From Ischnura elegans (lineage: Eukaryota > Arthropoda > Insecta > Odonata > Coenagrionidae), in the NCBI RefSeq assembly GCF_921293095.1, contig NC_060254.1, positions 55,598,069 through 55,662,068 of the forward strand: a DNA stretch of 64,000 bases, written 5' to 3'. Positions 46,030-56,659 of the stretch are shown here, in pieces. The position numbers and the translations under genes were made by a program. Numbering within the stretch: position 1 is the stretch's first letter; each line of letters opens with the position of its first letter. The notes beneath the pieces were generated by a model that searched no databases, had not been told where the DNA came from, and saw only the letters and a program-made list of their open reading frames with translations.

Positions 46030-46690
46030 GGGTAGTTTCCTTCATCAAAGAAAACTAAAGGCATTGATAGCGATTCTTTACCCACCATTTGTGTATTCAT
46101 AATATACCAATTATTTGGTTTTAGAAATCCCAGTTTAGACGAATGTTAATGGTCAATTTTAACCTCATTTGAAAAAGGCCAGATTGGCGGCCATACGATG
46201 CCACTCCACGTGACGTCACAGGGACCTATATGCTGTACGAATTGTCGGGAGTTTTACATCGTCTGAGATTACCAATGCATGCATGAGGCACAGAGCTCGG
46301 GGAAACATTTCTTAATAATCACCTATTAAAATTGCATATGGTCGGAAAGTTTCCTTCGTTTAATAAGGTATTAATAATCCTTATTTAAGGCAAGCGCTAT
46401 CTGCTAACAGGGCACTCTACGCTATCGCCATGCTCGGCAGCAAGCAGCCTGCATCGTAGCGGCGGTCATAGCCTCGCACCCAGGTGGCCTCACACAGCGG
46501 CCGCCAGACGTCATACGGGCTTTTCCCAGCATTCATGCTTACCCATGCTTTTTCGCGCGCCTGAAAATTTTCACTTTTCATTCATTCGCGAAAAATAGAT
46601 ATCGTCGTTTAAAAATCTATAAGCGTGAAATATTTACTCCAGGAGTAATAATCTTTCGATTTTGGCAATAAAAAAATAATAGGAAACGCA
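46030..46690. mobile_element. MITE family M4 (TIR GGGTAGTTTCCT), copy 1
   Basis: It is about 660 bp and a reverse-orientation relative of 47062-47726. Shared patches include TTCATCAAAGAAAAC, CATTTGAAAAAGGCCAGATTGG, CACGTGACGTCACAGG, AATGCATGCATGA and TAATAATCTTTCGAT. The left end follows TA. The right end is degraded (GGAAACGCAAG). Confidence 0.8.
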
Positions 46691-46801
46691 AGTTTCCCAC
46701 TTCTCTGCGTACTATCCTACCCGAGCAAAGCCGGGTGGCCTGCTTGTTCGCTAATTTATTACAACGACGGTTTCCGCGGTGATGTTTTAATCTCTGCAAT
46801 T

Positions 46802-46982
46802 TTCTCCTGTTTTCTACCGCGTCAGTTGGCTTGTGGACGACAATTTAGCTGACTATCCTATTAGCATCTTCTGGTCGAAGGGTGTGTATTTTATGTTCAC
46901 CTTCGTCCTGAAGATACGGGCAGGATGGCCAGCGAAACTGTTGTCCACCAGTCAACTGACGCGGAAGATAACCCGAGAAAAA
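46802..46982. repeat. ~180-bp hairpin with ~80-bp arms
   Basis: CCGCGTCAGTTGGCTTGTGGACGACA at the left is mirrored by TGTTGTCCACCAGTCAACTGACGCGG at the right. Homology continues to GTCGAAGG/CCTTCGTC near the tip. Confidence 0.75.
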
Positions 46983-47061
46983 TAGCTAACATACAGGGTG
47001 GAGTAAAATTTTGTCACGAAATTTTAACCCTGGACAGCTAATTCCAGTAGGAACCAAAATA

Positions 47062-47726
47062 GGGTGGTTTCCTATTATTTTTTTATTGCCTTAATCGAAA
47101 GATTATTACTCCTGGAGTACGTATTTCACGCTTTTAGATTTTTAAATGACAATATCTATTTTTCGCGATTAAATGAAAAGTGAAAATTTTCAAGCGCGCG
47201 AAAACGCGACGCTCAAGTATGAATGCCGGGAAATATCTCCGTACGTCGTATTTCTGGTTCCCCCTCCCGCCCGGTGAGGTGACCTTGAGGCGAGGCTTAG
47301 CGCTGATACGTCGCAGGCTGCCAGCGGGTAGCTGAGTACCTTGCTGAATGGTAGCGCTTGGCTTAAAAAAGGTTTATTAATACCTTATCAAACGAAGAAA
47401 ACTTTCCGACCTTAGCCAGTTTTAGTAGGTGATTATTAAGACATGTTTCCCTGAGCTCTGTGCGTCATGCATGCATTGGTAACCTCAGACGATGTATAAC
47501 TCCTATCCTCTCGTGTAGAAACTAGGTTCCTGTGACGTCACGTGGAGTGGAATCGCATGGGCGCCAATCTGGCCTTTTTCAAATGAGGATAAAATTTGAC
47601 CCTTGCCATTCGTCTAAACCGGTATTTCAAAAACCAAATAATTTGTGTATTATGAATACCTACATTAATGGTGGGTAACGAATCGCAATCAATGCCTTTC
47701 GTTTTCTTTGATGAAGGAAACTACCC
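47062..47726. mobile_element. MITE family M4, copy 2, with TA duplication
   Basis: 665 bp, GGGTGGTTTCC...GGAAACTACCC, flanked by TA on both sides. Comparison with the uninterrupted M1 copy at 27.5 kb shows the M1 sequence resuming exactly after it. The TA duplication suggests mobilisation by a Tc1/mariner-type transposase. Confidence 0.85.
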
Positions 47727-47767
47727 TATTACTGATGACTTTTTGGTAGAAAACGCTCCCTTTTTAA

Positions 47768-49243
47768 CCCCTTTGAGTGCCAACCTATTTTCTATGTGCT
47801 AAGCTAAGAGTGCTGAGTCATTTTTGCTGATTTGTGGTTTCACCTTTTTAATGTATTCTTTGATTAATTTTTGGTAATATTCGTTAATTTTGATAATTTA
47901 AATAAAATAGTTAATGTTAAAATAAAATGAATATAGACTATGGAAAGATTAGTGAACTATCGGCATCTAACGCATGAATCACACGATCATTTTTTTTTTC
48001 GTCGCGAAAGTAATCACTATTGCGATCACTTTTCCCGTTGCGAAAAGCGATCGCTCTAGTGATCAATTTTCTGAATCACACGGTCACTCCTGCCGTCGCT
48101 TTTCGCATAATTTCCGATATCACAGCTCGTTGTCATAGGACCCGCATCACGTAAAGCGTGTTTGTTTATCTATGTCGTTCCCACAATGGGGAACATGCAC
48201 AATTTTTTCAAAGTACTAGAATAAGAAGCTCCCTATCTCAAATGTACTCACCGAAAATTTCTTGGATGAATAATGTTTTTCAGCTGAGTTATGAGTCTTC
48301 GAAAATTAATCTTCATCGGCTGCTTGAAAACACGACGTCATCGGAGCGTGACGTCACGGCACGGAATCCACTGATGACAGACTGAGGAAGTGGATAGAAA
48401 ATCGGTCTATGCAGGGGCTCAAACGCAAATATGGCGAAAATAAATGCTGTTTTAACGTCAAACAGCAGATTGTGAATATGTTGGGTTGCCAAGGCGTTAT
48501 TGAAACAAATGAAGGGGATTGTTTCGTGAGATTTGGAAGCAATCACTATTATTCAGAAAATCAGCCGCCATATGGAAGTCGACCAAAAGTAAACTGTCGT
48601 GTTGTGCTTTCTTAAATCCCTATTAAGTCAACTTGTCCTTTGAGGAACTACTAAAAAGCTTGTTGATGATTTTTACTCCGATATATTGCATTTAAGGCTC
48701 TACCACTCTACTCTCTTAGCAAAGTGAATGGTGTACCGTGCGATGACGTCAGAGGGCGTTTCAGGTCATGTGACATCAAGCGATATTCTATCACTTTTAA
48801 TAAGAATTTAATGAAGTTTGTGTAGTGCTAGGATAGTTTTAGCTTATATATTTGGACTCGTGAGAAAATGGTCTATTCAATAAGACTTACTGGCATGATG
48901 AACACATTTCATGCATGTTCCCCATTTTCAAACGTTGCGCTGCAATAGCTCCATACGGGCATGCGTTCCAATTGGCTGATATGTGGTTTTAGGGACGGTT
49001 TTAGCGACGGAAAAAGCGACCGGACTAGTGATGAAAAATAGCGATGGGAATCCTCATCGCGAACGCGAAAAACAATTGCCGGCGACGATCATTTCGCCTA
49101 GTAATCGCGATAGTGATCACTTTCGCGACGAAAAAAAATTATCGTGTGATTCAGGCTTAAGAGTGACATTGCTGGAGGAGCGCTATTGCGCTACTGGAAC
49201 TTTTCGCGAGAGATTGGGAGTCCGCTCCCCGGCTCTCTAAGGG
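47768..49243. mobile_element. piggyBac-like nonautonomous element, TTAA duplication
   Basis: The ends are CCCCTTTGAGTGCC and (reverse) CCCTTAGAGAGCC, flanked on both sides by TTAA (47764-47767 and 49244-49247). The empty site in the M1 copy at 27.5 kb reads ATTTTTAAATTACAAAAA, matching the joined flanks. Most of the interior is a second element, 47971-49157. Confidence 0.85.
47971..49157. mobile_element. PIF/Harbinger-like nonautonomous element, TAA duplication
   Basis: Ends ...TGAATCACACGAT at the left and ATCGTGTGATTCAGGC at the right are inverted, with TAA duplicated outside (47968-47970, 49158-49160). Subterminal GCGATCACTTT/AAAGTGATCGC-like repeats (CGTCGCGAAAGT, TTGCGATCACTTTT) extend the inverted arms to about 150 bp. 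Internal frames at 48158-48385 and 48409-48615 are not recognised. The 3-bp TWA target fits PIF/Harbinger. Confidence 0.8.
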
Positions 49244-49916
49244 TTAAACTACAGAAAAAGCCCTCCGATTGGCCGCGAGTTAGCCCTCTGGCCGAATGTC
49301 TTGGATACATCGCAATCCCCGGCTGGCAAAGCATTCGAAGTCACGAGTTGTCCACAGGATCTGGTAAGAGGGCAAACTCGCGGCCAATGTGAGCGATTGG
49401 CTCCGATTATGTGAAGCTAACTAACGTTAAATCGCCAACTTCTTATTGCCATACGGGTTCTTCTTTTTTTAATTAAACTTATTTCTTTGCTAACGTTTCG
49501 GTTTTTTAGTAAAACAATCCGGGCTATGTGGTGTCGTAAGAAAGCTCCTTCACCACCCATCCATTTGATGTTAAAAACTACGTACATGCGTTACCGCTGT
49601 GGACTATGTTGGAGTTGACGATTATCGATGGGTACGACCCTTTCATATACAAGTAAATAATATATTTTGCTTTTATATTAAGCTTACACAGCTTGCTATT
49701 TTTCAATATCTTGTTTATGTAGGAGCAATCGCAAACCAAATGTTTAGTATACCTTCTAACAAAACCAGAGGAGATGGAAACATTTCTTTTTTTTAGGTTA
49801 TGCCAACGAGAAGGCTATTAGCATTATTGGGACACTTGCATTTGTCAATCGTGGCAGATTTCGCATTTAACTACTATCATAGCGGTCAACGTCTACCTGT
49901 AAATCCTATCCAGTAG

Positions 49917-50413
49917 TGCCTCGTTCAGATTACGATTGTTCCAGCAATCGTTGGAACTATCGTGCATTCACACAACGACGCTTAAAACGTGCACTGTCCT
50001 CTAGTGCTGACATCTAAAGTGGACGAGAAATTGACGGTTAGCGAAGCTGTTGAGGTATGCAGGGTCAAGATATTACTGTGTTCAGCGTGTATTTAACGAA
50101 TAATTTTTCTTCCGTCCATATTCTTCCTTGCTTGGACAAATCCATGAATAAAAAATAGAGCGAATGGAGCTTCACGGGCTTTTCGTCTTTCTCTTGTCGC
50201 TTCCTCTTCCGGACTCCCTGCGCCAAACGGTTAATGTAGTATTTAAGTAGTACCATCGTAAAGTGGCAACGTTAGGAACTACGTGAACTATTGTTCGGGC
50301 CTTAGAGTATATAGCCCTTTAATAACTCTATGGTTCGGACATGCATTCACACAGCTAGTTCTGCCAATTATCGTTAGGACGATCGCTTGGACAATCGTAA
50401 TCTGAACGGGGCA
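49917..50413. mobile_element. MITE with TIR TGCCTCGTTCAGATTACGATTG
   Basis: The left end (TCGTTCAGATTACGATTGTTCC, AGCAATCGTTGGAACTATCG) is inverted to the right end (CGATCGCTTGGACAATCGTAATCTGAACGGGGCA). A further inverted CATTCACACA/TGTGTGAATG pair lies inside. No coding capacity and the target duplication is unclear. Confidence 0.8.
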
Positions 50414-50884
50414 TTCGTGATAGAGTATGGTAACCATCGATACAGTGTTATGGTATCGATGCATTACCGTTCGAGTTAACCTTCACTCCTCTGTCCTTCT
50501 TTCATGGGGATAGTGATGTAGTGGCGGAAGGTGAAGCATATTTTTACGTTGGTAGCGCCGGAGAGCGAGCGGAGGAACGAGGTATATATACCTATCTACT
50601 TACCTTTCACTCTCTCCTAGCGGAGGAGGGGAAGGTGGTGTGATTTTCCTTGAGTCCTGTTTATAGTATTATTATTGAAGATTTCTACCGGTTAATGCAG
50701 TATTTAAATAGTATTCTGTCAGTCCCCCAACCCTTCTATATCAACTTCCTTCTTCAATTCAAAATAAGGCCTATTCCCTTTCATTTTACATGAAAACCCA
50801 ATTATCTTCCTACCTCTCCGTCGTTTAACCAACATTCTACCCTCTAACACTCTTCATTACCTCTGTTTCAACATATCATTCCCA

Positions 50885-51245
50885 TTAATTACTCGCTCCA
50901 TCCATACTTCTGTCTCCTCCGTATCTCATCTATGTTCTGCCTCTCCTCATACACCATATCCAGCACTTCGTCGTTCCTCCTCTTTTCCTTCCACTTCACC
51001 TTCTCCATTCTTCCCCACATCCACGCATCGAATACCTTCAGTCGTCTCTCGTCCTTCTTCCTAAGTGTCCACGTTGCCGCACCGTAAAGTGCTACACTCC
51101 AGATCAGACCATTCACCATCCTTTCTTTAAACTCTTAAATATAACGATGCTCTCATAAACATGTTCATGAACGCCTCCTTTGCTAATTCGAGTCTACTGT
51201 TGATGTCCTTACTGCTCCGTTTTACCCTAATCTGCTGCCCAAATA
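50885..51245 (-). pseudogene. LINE RT C-terminal fragment (family B)
   Basis: The minus-strand frame gives SVALYGAATWTLRKKDERRLKVFDAWMWGRMEKVKWK then RRNDEVLDMVYEERQNIDEI. It is the least decayed family B copy. Upstream sequence (KEAFMNMFMRASL) continues with frame changes. Confidence 0.8.
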
Positions 51246-51719
51246 GTTAAATTTCTCTACCTACCAGCTCAATTTTTTTCCGAGCCTACTTTTACCCCGA
51301 GTCTCATATTCCTCGCTCACGATGCTTTACAAAGCCACATAACCTTGGTTTATAGAATAAAAAAGTGAAAAATGAAATAGAGCGTTTTGGAAAATAATAG
51401 CTTTATGGCTCTATATGTGTTTATAGAAAAAATTCGCCCTCGTAGGTGTGATTAAAAAAGGCCTGCGACCTTTTCTAGTCACACGAACTCCAATCGAATC
51501 TTCGGAATACCAAACAGTTCTTGCCTTTCAGACTTACTGGCTGTTAAAAGGTAAGGACTAATGGCTGTCGCAATGACTTTGGTGCCATTAACAAGCTTAT
51601 TCGCGATATTCAATTTCCTCATTACCATAGATTTGTGGACCACCAAATTCCCCTAAAAAGAGTGGCAGTTGGATACTCAGTAATAGATAGAAAGTTTAGT
51701 GTTTCGACACTTTTTCCTA

Positions 51720-52018
51720 TGTTTTCAAAGGATTTTAGAGGGGGAGTCCTGTCTACGAATTTTTGTTGTATCTCGTCTTGTTCATCACACCAGACATTCG
51801 TTTGAGTCATTTAGTCGTTGCTAATGACTCAGAAAGTAATCTGTTTACGTAGCTACATTTTATTTCCTTTGTGATTTTACTGACATGACGAACTTTGAAT
51901 CAGTTTGTCGTCACCACGAAATCTATATATTCTGCTCAGGTTCCACCGTTTCCTTTTCCGTTACCAGCATTTCCGTGAGAGCCGATGTTGAAATTTTGGT
52001 TTCCGGATGCGATTTCCG
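51720..52018 (+). repeat. ~290-bp direct repeat, copy 1
   Basis: It is nearly identical to 52494-52782; I count about eight substitutions and one 3-bp indel. It starts AGGATTTTAGAGGGGGAGTCC and ends TTTGGTTTCCGGATGC. Part of decayed LINE sequence. Confidence 0.9.
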
Positions 52019-52900
52019 TACAAAATAATGCGGAAAGACCAGAGCGTTTATTCTGGTTACTATTAGCTTGCGCCACTACTCGTTTTTTTTAATGAAACTC
52101 TGATAACATCGAATTGCATAGGGTTCTTCATACTTAATTTTGAAATATTTTAAATGTTTTCTTACTTCCGAAAATTCAAGATGCAAATTCCTCTGTTCCA
52201 CTCTCCTACTCTGCTACTATTTCTTTCTTGCTTCGTCCATCGTTAGTAATTCGGTTTCCCAAGTAAGAAAACTCTTTCACGCCTTCAAGATTAGGCTTTA
52301 CTAGATTAGCTAGCTATGTCTTAGCCTCCTCTCTTTTGCTGCATACTAATATCGTAGTCTTCTTTTTTGTTGATTTTCAGCTGATATCTGGCCATTGTCC
52401 TTGTTCTTTCCAATGCTTCAAATTTCTGAACCGTGGAGTGCCGCTGCGCAGATGAATTTTTCACGTACTATTTCATGGCCTCAAGTTCCTAGGTTTTCAG
52501 AGGATTTTAGAGGGGGAGTCCTGTCTACGAATTTTTGTTGTATCTCGTCTTGTTCACACCAGACATTCGTATGAGTCATTTAGTCGTTGCTAATGACTCA
52601 GAAAGTAATCTGTTTACGTAGCTACATTTTATTTCCTTTGTAATTTTACTGACATGACGAACTTTGAATCAGTTTGTCGTCACCACGAAATCTATGTATT
52701 CTGCTCAGGTTCCACTGTTTCCTTTTCTGTTACCAGCATTTCCTTGAGATCCGATGTTGAAATTTTGGTTTCCGGATGCATAGCAAATCTCTTCGAGCAT
52801 AGAGGCGGTCTTTTTGCCATGAATGCCGCTTTAGCTTTGGCTATTCGGGCTTCTTCCGTCCTCAGTAATTGTAAACCATATTTAGCTATGTTGTAAAATG
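52019..52900 (-). pseudogene. LINE RT fragments (minus strand), partly duplicated
   Basis: Minus-strand pieces read TEEARIAKAKAAFMAKRPPLCSKR (about 52870-52780) and KINKKKTTILVCSKREEA...EGVKEFSYLG..ITNDGRSKK (about 52390-52230). The latter is the region just after the RT catalytic palm in RTE-like LINEs. The order is disrupted by the direct repeat 52494-52782. Confidence 0.7.
52494..52782 (+). repeat. ~290-bp direct repeat, copy 2
   Basis: Near-identical to 51720-52018 in the same orientation, about 0.77 kb apart. This is a recent local duplication compared with everything else here. Confidence 0.9.
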
Positions 52901-52964
52901 TTACTTTTTATTTAATTGTTTGAAATTAAAATTAGGTAATACGAACTTTATAGTTTCTATTTTA

Positions 52965-53370
52965 CATCTGCATGCTACCCATGAAAGCAAGGCGCTTCTA
53001 TAGGCGTGTAGCGGGAAGATTCAGGACACCAGCCGATAACCTGTGAGAGAATCCAAAAAAATTTGAATGATCGCTTTGAGAGAGAAGACTGCCCGAGTTC
53101 GACCCAGAATTTATTCCAGTTTGTATTGTTCCGAGGGAAAAGAAGGTTTGAGTTGGAGTCCTACCTAGCATTTGTTGAAGTCTGTTATTGTTTTAGGGAA
53201 AAGCTTATTTTTTTACCTATCCTTTCGGCAAAATGTATCTCTCATTTAATTGCTTCCGTCGTATCTGTCAAAACAGTGTGGTTCTGAAATGATGTTCTCC
53301 GTTTCGCTCTGAAAGATGCATTTTTTTTTATTGCTCTAGCAATCTATATGTAAGCCTAGCATGTAACCCT
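52965..53370 (-). pseudogene. CR1/L2-like LINE fragment
   Basis: ACATCTGCATGCTACCC, TATAGGCGTGTAGCGGG, CAGGACACCAGCCGATAACC, TTCGGCAAAATGTATCTCTC, CGTTTCGCTCTGAAAGATGC and ATTGCTCTAGCAATCTA follow the family order seen at 14390 and 26885. Confidence 0.65.
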
Positions 53371-53749
53371 CATTTATACTGAAAAATAAATGCGATTAAA
53401 TCCACTCTTCAATATGTATACCGACCTGGGTTTCAATACAATTGTAGTGCCATCATCTGGGTCACTACCACTGCGTTGAATCCTGGGTTGCATTAAAAAA
53501 TAGATCGTGGATTTAAACAAAGATATTTTTAATGATGAATGAGGCAATCTACCACACAGTTAATTCTGAAACTATTATTATATACGTATCCCCCGAGTCT
53601 GTAGCGGCTCTCAACTATTTAGGCACGCGAATATTTTGAATTGAGTTCAATTTTGGACAGTGCCATACTGCTGTCTTACTTCATTGGATGAATATGTGCC
53701 TACTAGGGTACTTGAATACCTGTATTGTTAGTGCATTTGTCGCACTCCT

Positions 53750-53960
53750 AATGGGTCAGAGGCTAGTTGGGGGAGGGGTATGGCCAGGGTCGTACCCTGG
53801 GTGAGGGGCGGAAGGCCGCGGGGAATCGATAAGGGGCGTGATAGGGGTAAGGAGGAGAGGGAAGAGGGGAAGGAGCTTGCCCTTATTGTGCGGCCCCCAT
53901 TCATGGCGAGAGGAGAATGTGGGGGGGAGGGGAGGGGCCCCTCCCTCCTCTCCCTCAATA
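53750..53960. other. G-rich low-complexity patch
   Basis: G/A-rich sequence (GGGGAGGGGTATGG, GGTAAGGAGGAGAGGG) with frames on both strands. It looks compositionally like 27165-27440. No exon signals. Confidence 0.35.
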
Positions 53961-54265
53961 GGCAATTTTACATAATCATCATATATATTATTACGGAATT
54001 AGATCGTTTTCTGTCGTTCCGTTTACGCTCCGTTAACTCTGCACACAAGGGGACTATATAGAGGAGCCCCTATTCCATCCCATGGAAGGCATGTATATCT
54101 CTTGCCACTTCGGTCGCATTTTAATCGGCTTTCAAAAATGTCCGCAGCGTGGTGTTGAGTGCAATGCGATCCAATTTTTTCCTATATTTTGCAGCGTAAT
54201 ATATGTTATTGTTAGGAATAGGATTGGAAAGTTATGAATGTGATAGATCAAAACATCATGTATAT

Positions 54266-54522
54266 GAGAGGGTGAGAAGCGAAGGGGTGCAAGTGATTTC
54301 TTTTTTATATGCAGTGTTAGGCACAGAAATTAGGTATAAAAAACAAACCAGATCAAATAGATACTTATTAGCGCATTTGATTTTCCACTCGATGTCAACA
54401 CAGAACATAGGCTCAGTCGCATCCCATGGCAACCAAGTTTTTGTGTATTTCTTCTAACAATTAACTTTACCTAACACTATTGAGAAAAAAATCGTACTCC
54501 TTGGCCTCTCACCCTTTCATAT
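54266..54522. mobile_element. MITE family M3, copy 2
   Basis: GAGGGTGAGAAGCGAAGGGGTGCAAGTGATTTC at the left is mirrored by GTACTCCTTGGCCTCTCACCCTTTC at the right. The interior matches the reverse complement of 25244-25490 (ATTTGATTTTCCACT, CATGGCAACCAAGTTTTTGTGTA). Confidence 0.8.
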
Positions 54523-54560
54523 AAATTTCTGTTCACTCCCCTAATTATATCTTATTTCCC

Positions 54561-54690
54561 CATGAAACTCGGATCACATTATACGTCTGCGACGCCCGTG
54601 GCGACTTTCGTAAACCCATTTTAATATACGGTGAGTGACAACACATTTAGAGGCCGACTTGAGGATCTTCTTTTGTAATATTCGTGACTG
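54561..54690 (+). repeat. Dispersed 130-bp repeat R1, copy 3
   Basis: GAAACTCGGATCAC...GCGACGCCCGTGGCGACTTTCGTAAACCCATTTTA...GTGACAACACATTTAGAGG matches copies 1 and 2 without large gaps. Confidence 0.7.
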
Positions 54691-54799
54691 CTCCTACAGT
54701 GATAAATTAAGGATCATTTTAAACTTTGAATCACCGGGTTCTGGCAAAAAATACAATCTCATTCTCAAATTTCACCATTTTCCCATTATTTTGACTTAA

Positions 54800-55075
54800 A
54801 AGTGTCGATATTTCCATGTTGATTACTCGCTCGAGATATATCTATTCCACACATTTTTTTTATTCGGAAATTCAAAAAACTGGCCATGCCTTTCCAAATG
54901 ACAAGAAAACAATTCCCAATCAAATTGGCCTTTGCTATTACAATTAATAAAGTACAGGTTTATACTCTTCAGAGAGCCAGGTTGTGCTCGCCAGAACCCG
55001 TTTTTTCGCTTGGGCAGTTTTATATAGCAATTTCTAGAGTTCGCTTTTTCCTTGAATTCATGCTTGTGCTATAGA
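54800..55075 (+). pseudogene. Helitron helicase C-terminal fragment
   Basis: The plus-strand frame from 54886 reads MPFQMTRKQFPIKLAFAITINK then LQRARLCSPEPVFSLGQFYIAISRVRF. This is the terminal Pif1-like helicase block (QFPI.LAFA.TINK.QGQT ... PVF.HGQLYVA.SRV) of Helitron RepHel proteins. The GQT Walker-like part is altered (VQVYT). An upstream piece in another frame (LITRSRYIY) may be the preceding segment. No 5' or 3' Helitron ends are identified. Confidence 0.8.
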
Positions 55076-55409
55076 AACACATAACCAAAAAATTACATAC
55101 GACAACATTGTTACTTCTGCTGTTCTCTTTGAAGAAGTTTAGTAAATTGCGTGTCATTATTCAGTTACAGTCGTCATTATTTTATCCTTCTGGTAGCAAA
55201 CTCTTGCGTGTTTTGTTATTCACATGTTTTGTATATTTATGCAAGAAAACAAGCGTACAGAAAGTACTTTATGATACATATTCTTCTCTATTTAAAACTC
55301 AATCACACAGTTTCCTTGACATGCTGATTCCCTGAAAGTGCGAAATTTTCGCACTGGTTACCTAGTACTCATTTATATGAAAGTTATCGTAAATGGATCG
55401 ACCGTGTAA

Positions 55410-56320
55410 CTAATGGGGTAGTTCTAAGAAGAGTGGAAGAAAAGAGAAGTCTCCTATAATCCTCATGAAGAAGACGGGAAAGCTTAGTTGGCCACATATT
55501 TTTATTTACTTAATTTTTTATTTATTTCAATTACCCCCGAAAACAGCGCAATGAAGCATTTACGTTGGGATTTTAAACAATCAACATCAGAGGATCACAC
55601 ACGCCCATGTCTTGGAAAGGGCAATTTATCCAGGCGAGGATTAATCCCCGCTGCCACCGAGGCGGACATGATGGCCCGATGAAAACAATCGTGCAAGGAC
55701 AGGTGGAATGGAAGAAGGGCAAGGGACGGCCCCGAATGAGTTACATAGGACAGGTTGTAAAGGATATGAAAGAGAAGAGACATGTCGCTATGAAAAGGCT
55801 AGCGGATAGGAGAGAGGGCTGCGTTAAACCGATCTTAGGATTGTTGCCTAATGATAATGACGGTCAAAAAAAAGACCATAGTGAAGCGATATTGTAAGTC
55901 CTCGCAAGCTATGAATGTGAGGCACAAGGTGAATTTGATTTGTTTCGTTGGGTTATTAAAATTTATTAGAAATATTAATTACATTTGCTTGTTCTGCTTC
56001 TTGGGTAGCCTAGTGACCAATGATGGACGAAGAAAGGTGGTAATCGGTGGAATAGCTCAAGCGAAAAAGGTTACTGATGTGAAGACTTATGTTACATTGG
56101 GAAGAGAAATGCGTGAACAAACGAGGTGTTTCTGAGTGGGAAATAGCTGAGGAAATTATCACTTTGTTTAAATAAAATTCTGGAGAGGAAAGTGCTGATC
56201 AAAGGATCTCTATGATTGAAGAGAAGGCTAGAGAAGAGCTCGATTGGGAGTCTAGCGATAATGGTGCGGAAACGTGGATGCTGAGGAAGGAGGACAAGAA
56301 GAGTGAAGGTCTAATCCATT
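55410..56320 (+). pseudogene. LINE RTE-like (family A) fragments, interrupted
   Basis: Plus-strand pieces: VLRRVEEKRSLL...SLVGHI (about 55425-55495), then after a 170-bp insertion HDGPMKTIVQGQVEWKKGKGRPRMSYIGQVVKDMKEKRHVAMKRLADRRE (55672-55820), matching 16334-16735 in order. A second, more 5' piece (FLGSLVTNDGRRKVVIGGIAQAKK, about 55998-56070) follows downstream, so more than one copy is present. A family B start (GAETWMLRKEDKKSEG) lies at about 56258-56310. Confidence 0.75.
55497..55670 (-). mobile_element. Short insertion splitting a LINE, SINE-like
   Basis: About 170 bp lie between the LINE codons for GHI and HDG. The plus strand starts with TTTATTT-rich sequence and ends ATTAATCCCCGCTGCCACC, as expected of a minus-strand SINE with an A-rich tail. 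No clean B-box is seen. Confidence 0.4.
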
Positions 56321-56329
56321 TCATTTTAT

Positions 56330-56570
56330 CTACGAATCCTATTCTCTTCCTTCCTTTCCCTGATTATCTTACATTCTTACTCCTAACATAGTTTTTAAAC
56401 ATGCCATCTAAACCTTCTGTCTCCCCTACATCTCATCTAGAAGCTTCCTCTCCGTCCTCTTCACCTTTTGCATACTTCTTTACGCCCATACCTCGAACGT
56501 CTCCAGTATTTCCTCGCCGTCCTTCCAAAGTTTCGATTTTTCCAATGCGCGCTATGAATAATGAAAATCG
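56330..56570 (-). pseudogene. LINE RT C-terminal fragment (family B)
   Basis: The minus strand gives ETFEVWA and MQKVKRTERKLLDEM with stops, colinear with the copies at 32780 and 50885. It lies in opposite orientation to the adjacent plus-strand LINE pieces. Confidence 0.55.
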
Positions 56571-56659
56571 GTCAAAAAACAAACTACTATTGAGAAGGTT
56601 CGTCAGAGACACATGTTATTTTATTTTCTTAATTTGCTCTTCCAATTGGACCGTAATCG

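Larger units (their letters stand above)
45478..46760 (+). mobile_element. Helitron-like or unclassified repeat, carrying nested MITEs
   Basis: It begins ATATATAAAAGAGGATGTCTGTCC and continues with TTGCGGCTGAGCGGATTGCGACCAAAGTTAGTACATAGGTGCACACTGC in pieces, ending CTACCCGAGCAAAGCCGGGTGG. These are the typical two ends of an abundant invertebrate repeat. The hAT MITE (45571-45830) and the GGGTAGTTTCC MITE (46030-46690) lie inside. Class assignment is uncertain. Confidence 0.5.
47000..49430. mobile_element. MITE family M1 copy broken by two insertions
   Basis: M1 pieces in order: 47010-47061 (TCACGAAATTTTAACCCTGG...GGAACCAAAAT), 47727-47767 (ACTTTTTGGTAGAAAACGC) and 49244-49430 (TTAAACTACAGAAAAAG...CTCCGATTGGC...CATTCGAAGTCACGAGTTGTCC). 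Together they are colinear with the copy at 27450-27785. Confidence 0.85.

Noticed and set aside
46030..47726. One giant 1.7-kb foldback element
   Set aside because: The two arms are better explained as two separate M4 MITEs in opposite orientation. The right one has its own complete ends, TA duplication and an empty site in M1.
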